Part shown: positions 1 through 5,424 of the stretch, piece by piece
How the letters are laid out: every line of letters begins with the position of its first letter
How positions within the stretch are numbered: position 1 is the first letter of the stretch
Origin: URNF01 sp045531495
GTDB lineage: Bacteria; Bacillota; Clostridia; Oscillospirales; Acutalibacteraceae
DNA: 6,485 bases
NCBI GenBank assembly: GCA_045531495.1
Contig: JAZSED010000089.1
Span: 1-6,485, forward strand
Reading direction: 5' to 3'
Translations under genes and position numbers: made by a program
The notes under the pieces: generated by a model
What the model saw: only the letters and a program-made list of their open reading frames with translations
Databases searched by the model: none
Told to the model about the DNA's origin: nothing

Positions 1-257
1 GCGGCGGCGGCGGCCATTTCGGTGCCGGTGGTTTTGCCGCCAACGTCGTTGGTGCCTGCGTTTACCACCACCACGTCGATGATAAACGCCAAGTGCGCGG
101 GCTGTTCATCGGCAAATGTGGCGGAAAGGGAAAATCCCGTACCGCAAAAACGGAAGGAAAACCCCGCAAAACTCCACCAAAGTGCGGCGTTGCCCTCTGC
201 GTCAAACGGGACACGCCCGTGTATCTGTACCTGTGTCTTTTGCTCTGCTAATTTCAT
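1..257 (-). CDS. SGNH/CE2-like esterase, 5' part, apparently internally deleted
   Basis: The reading frame starts at an ATG four bases after the rsmA stop and stays open to the window edge (85 residues seen). A good ribosome binding site (GGGGTG) lies in the last codons of rsmA, so this is the next gene of that operon. Residues 12-60 resemble the N-terminal jelly-roll domain of carbohydrate esterase family 2 / SGNH hydrolases (HGR near 13, WWSFAGFSFRFCGTG at 27-41, HLAFIID at 55-61). Residues 62-75 (VVVVNAGTNDVGGK) then match the block carrying the GTND motif of the catalytic domain. In normal relatives these two parts are separated by the rest of the jelly roll and by the GDS block holding the nucleophilic serine; here they join directly at Asp61. 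The gene is therefore probably a deletion derivative, or an assembly join at a short shared sequence. The family call comes from motif recall, and the rest of the gene lies outside the window. Confidence 0.6.
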   Translation of the reverse strand, partial: MKLAEQKTQVQIHGRVPFDAEGNAALWWSFAGFSFRFCGTGFSLSATFADEQPAHLAFIIDVVVVNAGTNDVGGKTTGTEMAAAA

Positions 258-261
258 AGTA

Positions 262-1113
262 TCACCCCAAATGATTGGTCAATGTCGCAAACTGTTCTAA
301 CGTTAACTGCTCCGCGCGTGCGGTGGCGGGTATACCTGACGCTTCACACGCGGCGGCGGTGACATCTTTACTGTATCCTGCGGTAGTAAGTGCGTTTTGC
401 AGGGTTTTTCTGCGCTGACCGAAGGCGGCGCGGATAACCGTAAATAACCGTTTTTCGTCGGTAACCTCTACGGGTGGCGTTTTACGGACGGTTAAGCGTA
501 TCACCTCGCTGTCCACATTGGGTGCGGGCATAAAGCTCCCGCGGGATACCCCGAACAGGCGGGCAGGCTCTGCGTAATACTGCACCGCAAGCGACACAGC
601 CCCGCAATCTCGTGTACCCGGTGCGGCACACAGCCGTACCGCCGCTTCCCTTTGCACCATCACTGTAATGTCCTCAATCGGCAAACGGCTTTCCAGCAGT
701 AACATCAAAATGGGCGATGTAATGTAGTAGGGAAGATTGGCGCATACGTGAATGGGCATATCCCCGAATTCCTGCTTAAGTAACGCGGGAAGGTCTAATT
801 TCATCACGTCTCCTTGCACGATTTTCACGTTGTCAAAACTGCCGAGTGTTTCCGCTAAAACAGGGGGGAGGCGGTCGTCGAGCTCGATAGCGACCACCTG
901 TTTTGCCACCGTGGCGAGTTCTTTGGTTAACACGCCAATGCCCGGACCAATCTCCAAAACGGCGCTGTTTTTGTCCGCGCCGCAAGCCTCTGCCATACGC
1001 GGACACACCGACGGGTTGATAAGGAAGTTTTGTCCCAGCTTTTTGGAGAAGGAAAAGCCGTGACGGGACAGAAGGTCTTTAATATAGGAGATATCGGTAA
1101 GTGTGCCTATCAT
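262..1113 (-). CDS. rsmA: 16S rRNA (adenine(1518)-N6/adenine(1519)-N6)-dimethyltransferase RsmA/KsgA
   Basis: Uses S-adenosylmethionine to dimethylate two adjacent adenines in the 3' terminal hairpin of 16S rRNA during late small-subunit assembly in the cytoplasm. The 283-residue length is normal. Visible motifs are the N-terminal KKLGQNFL (24-31), the SAM-binding EIGPGIGVLT (54-63), the acidic ribose-binding IELDD (76-80), GDV (101-103), the catalytic NLPYY (126-130), FMPAPNVDS (194-202) and the C-terminal FGQRRKTLQNAL (231-242). The start ATG overlaps the stop of the upstream S11-like gene as ATGA (1110-1113), which suggests translational coupling. Its ribosome binding site (AAGGAG) is embedded in the Lys/Arg-coding 3' end of that gene. 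The esterase gene follows after four bases. No key residue appears to be missing. Confidence 0.97.
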   Translation of the reverse strand: MIGTLTDISYIKDLLSRHGFSFSKKLGQNFLINPSVCPRMAEACGADKNSAVLEIGPGIGVLTKELATVAKQVVAIELDDRLPPVLAETLGSFDNVKIVQGDVMKLDLPALLKQEFGDMPIHVCANLPYYITSPILMLLLESRLPIEDITVMVQREAAVRLCAAPGTRDCGAVSLAVQYYAEPARLFGVSRGSFMPAPNVDSEVIRLTVRKTPPVEVTDEKRLFTVIRAAFGQRRKTLQNALTTAGYSKDVTAAACEASGIPATARAEQLTLEQFATLTNHLG

Positions 1114-2474
1114 CTTTTTCTCCTTTTCATTCTTTTACGGCGTTGCTGGCGTCTGGCATCTAACACCGCGTATGCAATGTAGCCGCCGAACAACAAAACG
1201 ACCGCACCGATACTACCCCATAGCCAGCCCGAGCCGAGTACCGCGCCGATGCCCGAAAAAAACGCCGCGATAGCGCTTTTTTTCATAGCTTCGGCGGCAA
1301 CCAATTCGATTTCACCGATTTTTTCGTCAACGTTGACAATCAGCTCCACCTTGCCGAGCACCGCACCCTTTTCAATGGGTGCTGTAACGATAGGCTCGTT
1401 TACGGTCACCTTTTTGATAACATCTTTTGGTTCCACGTTGTTGTAAATCACCGTGGAAAACGCTTGCCCAGGAACAAGGTTCACCGTGTCCTTGCCCAAA
1501 ACGTGTTTTACCTTGACACTTGCTAAAATCTCGCTGTCCGCAAGCAAGGTTTTGTAGGTAAAGTTGCGGAAAGCCCAACGGTATAAGGCGGCGGTGTCGG
1601 TATAATGCGCACCCACTCTGCCGTCGGCGGTTTTGGCGGGACTGCCCAGCAGAATGACCATATATTCGTATCCGCTGTCCGCGGCGACGGTGGCAAGACT
1701 CCAGCCCTCATGCTCAGATAACCCCGTGCGCCCGAATTTCAACGGCGCATAATAATAGCCGGTGGACGCGCGCAGCATATCCACGCGATTGACAATGGTG
1801 TACGGCTCGCCGCCCGTTACGGGTTGCACCGCGTACTGCTTTTGTGAAATCATCGTTTCAAATTCGGGGAAGGTGAGAGCGTACCGCATAATACGGTAGA
1901 CATCCCTTACGGTGGTATATTGGCTCAGCGAGTCAAGACCTGTAACGTTAGCAAAATGGGTGTTTTTACAGCCTATCTTTTTGGCGAGCGCATTCATACC
2001 CTCCACAAACTCTTTTACCCCGCCGCTCACGGTGTATGCCAGGGTGGTGGCGGCATCGGAAGCGGTTTGAATCAGAGAAACGGTAAGCAGGTCGCGCAGC
2101 TTCCAGGTTTCACCAAACTCCATACCCACCGCGGTAACACCGGTGCCTGCAACATGGGTGTTGAACATCTCTAAGGTGTACGCACCTGTCACCGTATCCA
2201 TATCGAGATTTTTTTCTTTTACCTCGGTCAGCACGTACGCGCCCGCCATCAGGCGGATGAGTGCCGCGGGTGCGTGTATCGTGTCTGCGTTTTTCTCGTA
2301 AAGGAAAATATCCTCGCTTTCGTTACCGCCGAGAAACACCACCGCAGCGGCATCCGCTTGAGGGGTCAGCTCGTCGGGCAGGGTGTATGCCGCTGCACCC
2401 GGTGCCGCCGCCAAGCCCATTACCGCCAATAGCGAGAGAGAAAGTATTAAGGAAAGCAATTTTTTACATTTCAT
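1110..2474 (-). CDS. S11 D-Ala-D-Ala carboxypeptidase-like membrane protein, predicted catalytically inactive
   Basis: A 454-residue protein with a signal peptide (MKCKKLLSLILSL..., likely cut near AAA29/Y30), a penicillin-binding/transpeptidase-like S11 domain (about 35-300), a beta-rich domain like PBP5_C (about 308-392), a C-terminal membrane segment (about 413-438) and a very basic end (RRQQRRKRMKRRKR). Active S11 enzymes trim the terminal D-Ala of peptidoglycan stem peptides outside the membrane. All three active-site motifs are altered here: SxxK reads A71-L-I-R74 (in PAALIRLM), SxN reads T137-A-S139 (in TASDAA), and KTG reads R249-T-G. The fold looks intact, so a binding, scaffolding or regulatory role is more likely than catalysis. 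The start at 2474 is chosen because it begins the signal peptide and has GGTGAT just upstream; a longer frame to 2525 uses a TTG inside the adjacent repeat. The stop overlaps the rsmA start. An ordinary DacF-type annotation would probably be misleading. Confidence 0.9.
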   Translation of the reverse strand: MKCKKLLSLILSLSLLAVMGLAAAPGAAAYTLPDELTPQADAAAVVFLGGNESEDIFLYEKNADTIHAPAALIRLMAGAYVLTEVKEKNLDMDTVTGAYTLEMFNTHVAGTGVTAVGMEFGETWKLRDLLTVSLIQTASDAATTLAYTVSGGVKEFVEGMNALAKKIGCKNTHFANVTGLDSLSQYTTVRDVYRIMRYALTFPEFETMISQKQYAVQPVTGGEPYTIVNRVDMLRASTGYYYAPLKFGRTGLSEHEGWSLATVAADSGYEYMVILLGSPAKTADGRVGAHYTDTAALYRWAFRNFTYKTLLADSEILASVKVKHVLGKDTVNLVPGQAFSTVIYNNVEPKDVIKKVTVNEPIVTAPIEKGAVLGKVELIVNVDEKIGEIELVAAEAMKKSAIAAFFSGIGAVLGSGWLWGSIGAVVLLFGGYIAYAVLDARRQQRRKRMKRRKR

Positions 2475-2497
2475 ATCTATCACCGTTTTCAAAAAAT

Positions 2498-2552
2498 GCC
2501 TCCCTTGTGTAAAGGGAGGTGTCAAAACGTTAGTTTTGACGGAGGGATTGTT
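2498..2552 (+). repeat. Family 1 terminal module, left end of element A
   Basis: Outer palindrome CCTCCCTT-GTGTA-AAGGGAGG (2499-2519, 8-bp stem), then a second hairpin TCAAAAC-GTTA-GTTTTGA (2522-2539, 7-bp perfect stem), then the conserved tail CGGAGGGATTGTT (2540-2552). The stop codon of the decayed nuclease gene lies in the second hairpin, so this module encodes that protein's last residues (QSLRQN). Confidence 0.85.
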
Positions 2553-2894
2553 TTACTGAAAGGTCTATATATTCGCAAACGCCCAAAAAATTGCGGGTTA
2601 CTTCGTTGTTCGGCACACGAACAACACGTATGCCGTAATTGTTCAGATAGTTTGTTCTTTCGGTGTCCTTTTCTGTATGTGCCCTTTCAAAGTGTTGCGA
2701 ACCGTCTAATTCTACAACCAATTTTGCTTTTGCACAATAAAAATCTACGATATACTTACCAATAGGCCTTTGCCTTAAAAACCGTATAGGGTACTGTCGC
2801 AAAAATCGTACCAAAGATGGCGTTCTTCCTTTGTCATGTTTTTTCGCAATGCTTTTGCTAAGGGTACATTTTTTGTGTTGTGTTTTCTTTCCGT
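2530..2894 (-). pseudogene. DUF559 (Vsr-like, PD-(D/E)xK fold) nuclease, start lost and frameshifted
   Basis: Translation gives KALRKNMTKEERHLWYDF, then after a one-base frame change LRQYPIRFLRQ..., IVDFYCAKAKLVVELDG and SQHFERA. This matches the intact DUF559 gene at 4902-5309 over its length (roughly half identical by eye), including the nuclease-like core VDF...ELDGSQH. Two lesions are visible. The run of A at 2801-2805 has five bases where the other copy has six (5215-5220); restoring one base gives exactly 122 codons. The codon aligned with the other copy's ATG is ACG (2892-2894), although a strong GGAGGG site still lies six bases upstream. A shorter product from TTG at 2814 would lack the N-terminal helix. 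Family knowledge: DUF559 proteins are predicted endonucleases with little direct biochemistry. A homopolymer sequencing error could mimic the frameshift but would not explain the ACG. Confidence 0.8.
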
Positions 2895-2948
2895 AACAAT
2901 CCCTCCGGTTTCGCTTCGCTCAACCACCTCCCTTTGCACAAGGGAGGC
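2895..2948 (-). repeat. Family 1 terminal module, right end of element A
   Basis: On the minus strand it reads outer palindrome GCCTCCCTTGTGCAAAGGGAGG, split as CCTCCCTT-GTGCA-AAGGGAGG at 2927-2947, then an imperfect hairpin GGTTGAGCG-AAG-CGAAACC at 2907-2925, then the tail CGGAGGGATTGTT (2895-2907). The GGAGGG of the tail would be the Shine-Dalgarno site of the nuclease gene. The variable hairpin shares no sequence with the TCAAAAC/GTTTTGA hairpin of the left module, while the flanking blocks are nearly identical. Confidence 0.85.
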
Positions 2949-2955
2949 TTTCACA

Positions 2956-2987
2956 CTGCAACTCCCCTTTACACAAGGGAGGTGTAG
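2956..2987. repeat. Solo family 1 palindrome just downstream of aroK
   Basis: On the minus strand CTACACCTCCCTT, loop, AAGGGGAGTTGCAG forms a stem with two mismatches starting three bases after the aroK stop codon. Its core is the same palindrome that bounds element A, seven bases away, but without the variable hairpin or conserved tail. It could reduce read-through from aroK as a hairpin. There is no T-run after it, so I do not call it an intrinsic terminator. Confidence 0.6.
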
Positions 2988-2990
2988 AAA

Positions 2991-3488
2991 TTATAAACCC
3001 AATGCTTGTTCTATCCGCAAGGCGTTGTCGGTAAGGTCGCCGCCGTCGCAATCCACCGTAATATCGGCGTATTTTTCATACAGCGGGGTGCGTTCGTTAA
3101 AAATATCCGACAGAGTTTGTCCGTCACGCATCAAAATACCGCGTGTTTCGAAGTTGCTGACGCGTTTTTCGAGTTCTGCGAGCGGGACACGCAGATATAC
3201 CACCGTGCCGATGGATTTTAAGTGCGCCATGGCGTCTTTGCCGTACACCATACTGCCGCCTGTGGCAATGACGGTGCGTTTTGCGTCTATCGAAGCACCG
3301 ATACGGTTTTCAAGCTCGGCAAAACAGGCGGGACCGTCATCCCGCAGGATTTCAAACAGGCGTTTGCCTGCCGCCTCCTGAATTAAAAGGTCTACGTCGG
3401 TATAGCGAAATCCGAGTCGTTTGGCAAGTAATACACCGACGGTGCTTTTGCCGCAACCGGGCATACCGATAAGAATAATGTTGTCCAT
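2991..3488 (-). CDS. aroK: Shikimate kinase (AroK-like), with atypical substrate-site residues
   Basis: A 165-residue P-loop kinase of the shikimate kinase family, whose usual reaction is ATP-dependent 3-phosphorylation of shikimate in cytoplasmic chorismate synthesis. Visible motifs are Walker A GMPGCGKST (8-16), the metal/substrate pair DVD (31-33), ATGGS (75-79), a lid-like TRGILMRD (115-122) and ERTPLY (132-137), whose Arg133 fits the conserved second shikimate-binding arginine. Two positions differ from characterised enzymes: the arginine in the usual GExxFR stretch is Ala57 (GPACFAELE), and the usual GGG motif is GGS. It may be a clostridial variant or a kinase for a related substrate. 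It follows the MATE gene by seven bases, with GAGG overlapping that gene's stop, so the two are co-transcribed. No other aromatic pathway gene is nearby. Confidence 0.85.
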   Translation of the reverse strand: MDNIILIGMPGCGKSTVGVLLAKRLGFRYTDVDLLIQEAAGKRLFEILRDDGPACFAELENRIGASIDAKRTVIATGGSMVYGKDAMAHLKSIGTVVYLRVPLAELEKRVSNFETRGILMRDGQTLSDIFNERTPLYEKYADITVDCDGGDLTDNALRIEQALGL

Positions 3489-3495
3489 AAAAACC

Positions 3496-4875
3496 TCACG
3501 AAACGATGTTTTGCATCCAGCGGCCGCGTTTTAACAGCCACGCGCCTAAAAAACATTTGATACTGTTGAGTGCCTCATATGCCACGCACAGCCACACCAC
3601 CGACACGGACGTATACCGCGACAGCAGAAAAATGACCGGCATCACGCAAAAATAGGAAACACCGCAGTCCATAAAAATGGTCACCAGCATATTGCCGCCC
3701 GAGCGGATGGCAAAATATGCAGAAAACGCATACGCTTGCAGCGGAATACCGCAAGCGGTGATGATAATCAGTTGGGTGGTGAGTGCTTTTACCGCGGCAG
3801 GCGTGTTGTACAGCATCGGAATGACACCCGACAACCCACCGAACAATGCCGCCATCGCAAGCGATGCGACCACAGCAAACGCTAACAATCGCGGGTAATC
3901 CTCTTTAACCTTTTTGAATTCACCTGCGCCGAGTAATTGTCCCAAAATGATGCCTACCGCGATACCCACCGCCTGGTAGGACACCGAAAACAGATTGTTA
4001 AAGGTTTGGGTGATGTTGGCGGCGGCAACCGCGGCAAGACCGCGGGTGGCGTAGCATTGGTTTAAGAAAGCCACCGATAACGCCCACAACGCCTCATTAC
4101 ACATCAGCGGCACACCTTTGGCGGATACCCGACCCACAAGGCGCAGCGGAATGTACAGACTGCGGAATGCTTTTTTAATAAACGGGAACTGTTCGCGGTG
4201 GCGGACGGTCCAAAAAGCCACGATAAACAGCTCGACAAAGCGGGAAATGACGGTTGCTGTTGCCGCGCCCGCGACACCCAGAGCAGGAAAGCCGAGATTG
4301 CCGTAGATAAGCAGCCAATTACAAACAAGGTTTACGGTTACCGCGATAATACCCGCTTGCATCGGCAGTACCGTCTCGCCGCATTCGCGCAGGGTGCCCG
4401 AAAAGCATTGGGTGAGCGCAAACGGCAAAAGACCGATAAGCATCACAAATAAATACTTTTTCGCGGCCGCCGCGGTGGCGGCAATAGCGGCGGGGTCTTC
4501 TCCCGCTTCAATGTATAAAGAGATAAGCGGTGCCTGGCAGGTGAGAAAAACAGCCACCGCCGCTGCGGTCAAGCCAAACGCTAACAGCAGTTTGAAACGG
4601 AACACGTGGCGGATGCTGTCCCAATCGCCTTTGCCGTAAAATTGGGTGCTGAAAATACCCGCACCCGCCACCGCGCCGAATATGCATAAATTAAATATAA
4701 AAATCAGTTGGTTGGCAATCGCGGCGCCGTTCATCTGGGTGATGTCCAGCCGTCCCACCATAATGTTGTCCAGCATACTCACAAAGTTGGTAATGCCGTT
4801 TTGCAGCATAATGGGGAGCGCTACTGCAATCACCAAACGGTAAAACGCCTTATCGCCCACGTATCGTTTAAGCAT
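3496..4875 (-). CDS. MATE family efflux transporter
   Basis: A 459-residue polytopic inner-membrane protein with about twelve hydrophobic segments in two homologous halves, the usual size for MATE exporters that move cationic or amphipathic compounds using a Na+ or H+ gradient. Family-typical sequence includes LDNIMVGRLD (35-44) in the first half, GFPALGVAGAATATVISR (195-212) before the middle loop, and GIILGQLLGAGEFKKV (308-323) in the second half. The middle loop is basic (HREQFPFIKKAFR). The start has GAGGA six bases upstream. The gene begins 26 bases below the nuclease stop and runs into aroK, so it heads a short operon downstream of the repeat-bounded nuclease element. I saw no convincing sigma-A promoter in the 33 bases between the element and the ATG. 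The substrate cannot be told from sequence. Confidence 0.94.
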   Translation of the reverse strand: MLKRYVGDKAFYRLVIAVALPIMLQNGITNFVSMLDNIMVGRLDITQMNGAAIANQLIFIFNLCIFGAVAGAGIFSTQFYGKGDWDSIRHVFRFKLLLAFGLTAAAVAVFLTCQAPLISLYIEAGEDPAAIAATAAAAKKYLFVMLIGLLPFALTQCFSGTLRECGETVLPMQAGIIAVTVNLVCNWLLIYGNLGFPALGVAGAATATVISRFVELFIVAFWTVRHREQFPFIKKAFRSLYIPLRLVGRVSAKGVPLMCNEALWALSVAFLNQCYATRGLAAVAAANITQTFNNLFSVSYQAVGIAVGIILGQLLGAGEFKKVKEDYPRLLAFAVVASLAMAALFGGLSGVIPMLYNTPAAVKALTTQLIIITACGIPLQAYAFSAYFAIRSGGNMLVTIFMDCGVSYFCVMPVIFLLSRYTSVSVVWLCVAYEALNSIKCFLGAWLLKRGRWMQNIVS

Positions 4876-4901
4876 AGAAAATCCTCAAAAAACAGGAGTA
4901 T

Positions 4902-5309
4902 TTATTCTGCCTTCTCCTCGAGGAGAAGGTGGCACGGCGAAGCCGTGACGGATGAGGTGTTATTGTTAATATGTTTCAAAATATCCAAACAAACACCCTC
5001 AAAAATTTTATTAACATCCAAATTAGAATAGCGTAAAACGGTTAATCCCAGCCCACGGAGAAAAGCATCTCTTTCGCTATCTTTTTTCAATCCTGCTTGT
5101 TCAAAATGTTGTGACCCATCCAATTCGATTACCAAATGGGCACAGGCACAGTAAAAATCAACCACAAACGGGCCGACAACTTTTTGACGGTGTACAGTGC
5201 AAGGTAGGTTTTTCAAAAAATCATACCATAAATGCCGTTCTTCTTTTGTCATATTTTTGCGTAACGCTTTAGAAACGGCGGTTAATTTTTTGATGTGGGT
5301 TTCGTTCAT
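4902..5309 (-). CDS. DUF559 (Vsr-like, PD-(D/E)xK) endonuclease domain protein
   Basis: An intact 135-residue protein. An N-terminal helix carries KALRKNMTKEERHLWYDFL (14-32, with E23/E24), followed by the predicted nuclease core FVVDFYC (48-54, Asp51), VIELDGSQHFE (60-70, Glu62, Asp64, His68), a DSER helix (77-80) and VLRYSN (91-96). These match DUF559, a family placed near the Vsr mismatch endonuclease; activity is predicted rather than shown. The ATG at 5309 sits five bases after GAGGTG, which belongs to the conserved repeat tail, so the repeat supplies its ribosome binding site. Residues from about 117 to the end are encoded by the left repeat module and are probably not part of the fold. 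The gene sits between the lipoprotein and MATE genes. No methylase or Dcm-like partner is in the window, which argues against a classic Vsr role. Confidence 0.88.
   Translation of the reverse strand: MNETHIKKLTAVSKALRKNMTKEERHLWYDFLKNLPCTVHRQKVVGPFVVDFYCACAHLVIELDGSQHFEQAGLKKDSERDAFLRGLGLTVLRYSNLDVNKIFEGVCLDILKHINNNTSSVTASPCHLLLEEKAE
4909..4961 (+). repeat. Family 2 terminal module, left end of element B
   Basis: A perfect 20-base palindrome, CCTTCTCCTC followed by GAGGAGAAGG (4910-4929), then the hairpin CACGGC-GAA-GCCGTG (4933-4947), then the tail CGGATGAGGTGTT (4949-4961). It encodes the last residues of the nuclease on the minus strand (SSVTASPCHLLLEEKAE). Confidence 0.88.
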
Positions 5310-5312
5310 GGG

Positions 5313-5325
5313 AACACCTCATCCG
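5313..5325 (-). repeat. Extra family 2 tail in front of the nuclease gene
   Basis: The minus strand reads CGGATGAGGTGTT, identical at all 13 positions to the tail of the left module of element B. It is followed outward by a 22-base stretch not matching a module, and then by a second tail and complete module at 5348-5397. It is the true inner end of element B next to the ATG, and it contributes the Shine-Dalgarno sequence. Confidence 0.75.
5315..5320 (-). promoter_or_regulatory. Ribosome binding site carried by the repeat tail
   Basis: GAGGTG, five bases before the nuclease ATG, lies wholly inside the conserved tail. In element A the corresponding GGAGGG (2901-2906) lies in the other family's tail at six bases from the lost start. 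Both repeat families therefore place a Shine-Dalgarno sequence just downstream of two hairpins, where folding of the mRNA could limit translation. Confidence 0.7.
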
Positions 5326-5347
5326 TTTCATTTCGTTTATGGCGGCG

Positions 5348-5397
5348 ACACCTCATCAGTCTCGCTACGCTCGCCAGCTTCTCCTCAAGGAGAAGCC
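5348..5397 (-). repeat. Family 2 terminal module, right end of element B
   Basis: On the minus strand it reads palindrome GCTTCTCCT-TG-AGGAGAAGC (5377-5396, 9-bp stem), TGGCGAGCGTAGCGAGACT with an imperfect CGAGCG/GCGAG-type hairpin, and the tail GATGAGGTGT (5348-5357). Relative to the left module, the outermost stem pair has changed from C:G to G:C, which preserves pairing. Confidence 0.83.
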
Positions 5398-5424
5398 TTT
5401 CCAACAAATGCACACACCCCTGTT

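Larger units (their letters stand above)
2498..2948. mobile_element. Repeat-bounded element A carrying a decayed DUF559 nuclease gene
   Basis: A 451-base block bounded by inverted modules. Read inward from either end, each begins GCCTCCCTTGTG, continues with (T/C)AAAGGGAGGTG, passes through a variable hairpin, and ends with CGGAGGGATTGTT. The outer blocks match at 23 of 24 positions and the inner tails at 13 of 13. The space between is filled almost entirely by one DUF559 gene on the minus strand, whose last codons lie inside the left module. The block separates aroK from the S11-like gene. I saw no clear target-site duplication at the two ends. Calling it mobile is inference from the architecture and from the similarly organised element at 4909-5397. 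Confidence 0.7.
4909..5397. mobile_element. Repeat-bounded element B carrying an intact DUF559 nuclease gene
   Basis: A block of about 490 bases bounded by inverted family 2 modules (4909-4961 and 5348-5397), with an extra copy of the inner tail at 5313-5325 directly in front of the nuclease ATG. The tail CGGAGT-like equivalent here is CGGATGAGGTGTT, which occurs at 4949-4961 and, inverted, 13 of 13 at 5313-5325. The outer palindromes share CTTCTCCT..AGGAGAAG. The design matches element A, with palindrome, hairpin, tail, DUF559 gene, then the mirror image, but with different terminal sequences. The doubled tail on the right suggests a second module was inserted or recombined at that end. Mobility is inferred. 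Confidence 0.65.

Noticed and set aside
1..15. GCC trinucleotide repeat at the left edge
   Set aside because: It is explained by an alanine run (MAAAA) in the esterase frame at a truncated window edge; too short to call a repeat.
2475..2525. N-terminal extension of the S11-like gene (17 residues)
   Set aside because: It would start at TTG within the repeat module and place residues before a perfect signal peptide; the ATG at 2474 has its own binding site.
2836..3381. Plus-strand frame of 181 residues across element A and aroK
   Set aside because: It is antisense to the well-supported shikimate kinase and passes through repeat sequence; no domain, signal or ribosome binding site supports it.
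4876..4908. Sigma-A promoter for the MATE gene
   Set aside because: I could not find a convincing -35/-10 pair with proper spacing in this short gap.
4902..5309. Classic Vsr repair gene or restriction-modification component
   Set aside because: There is no cytosine methylase or restriction partner nearby, and the gene is embedded in repeats rather than beside a dcm-like gene.
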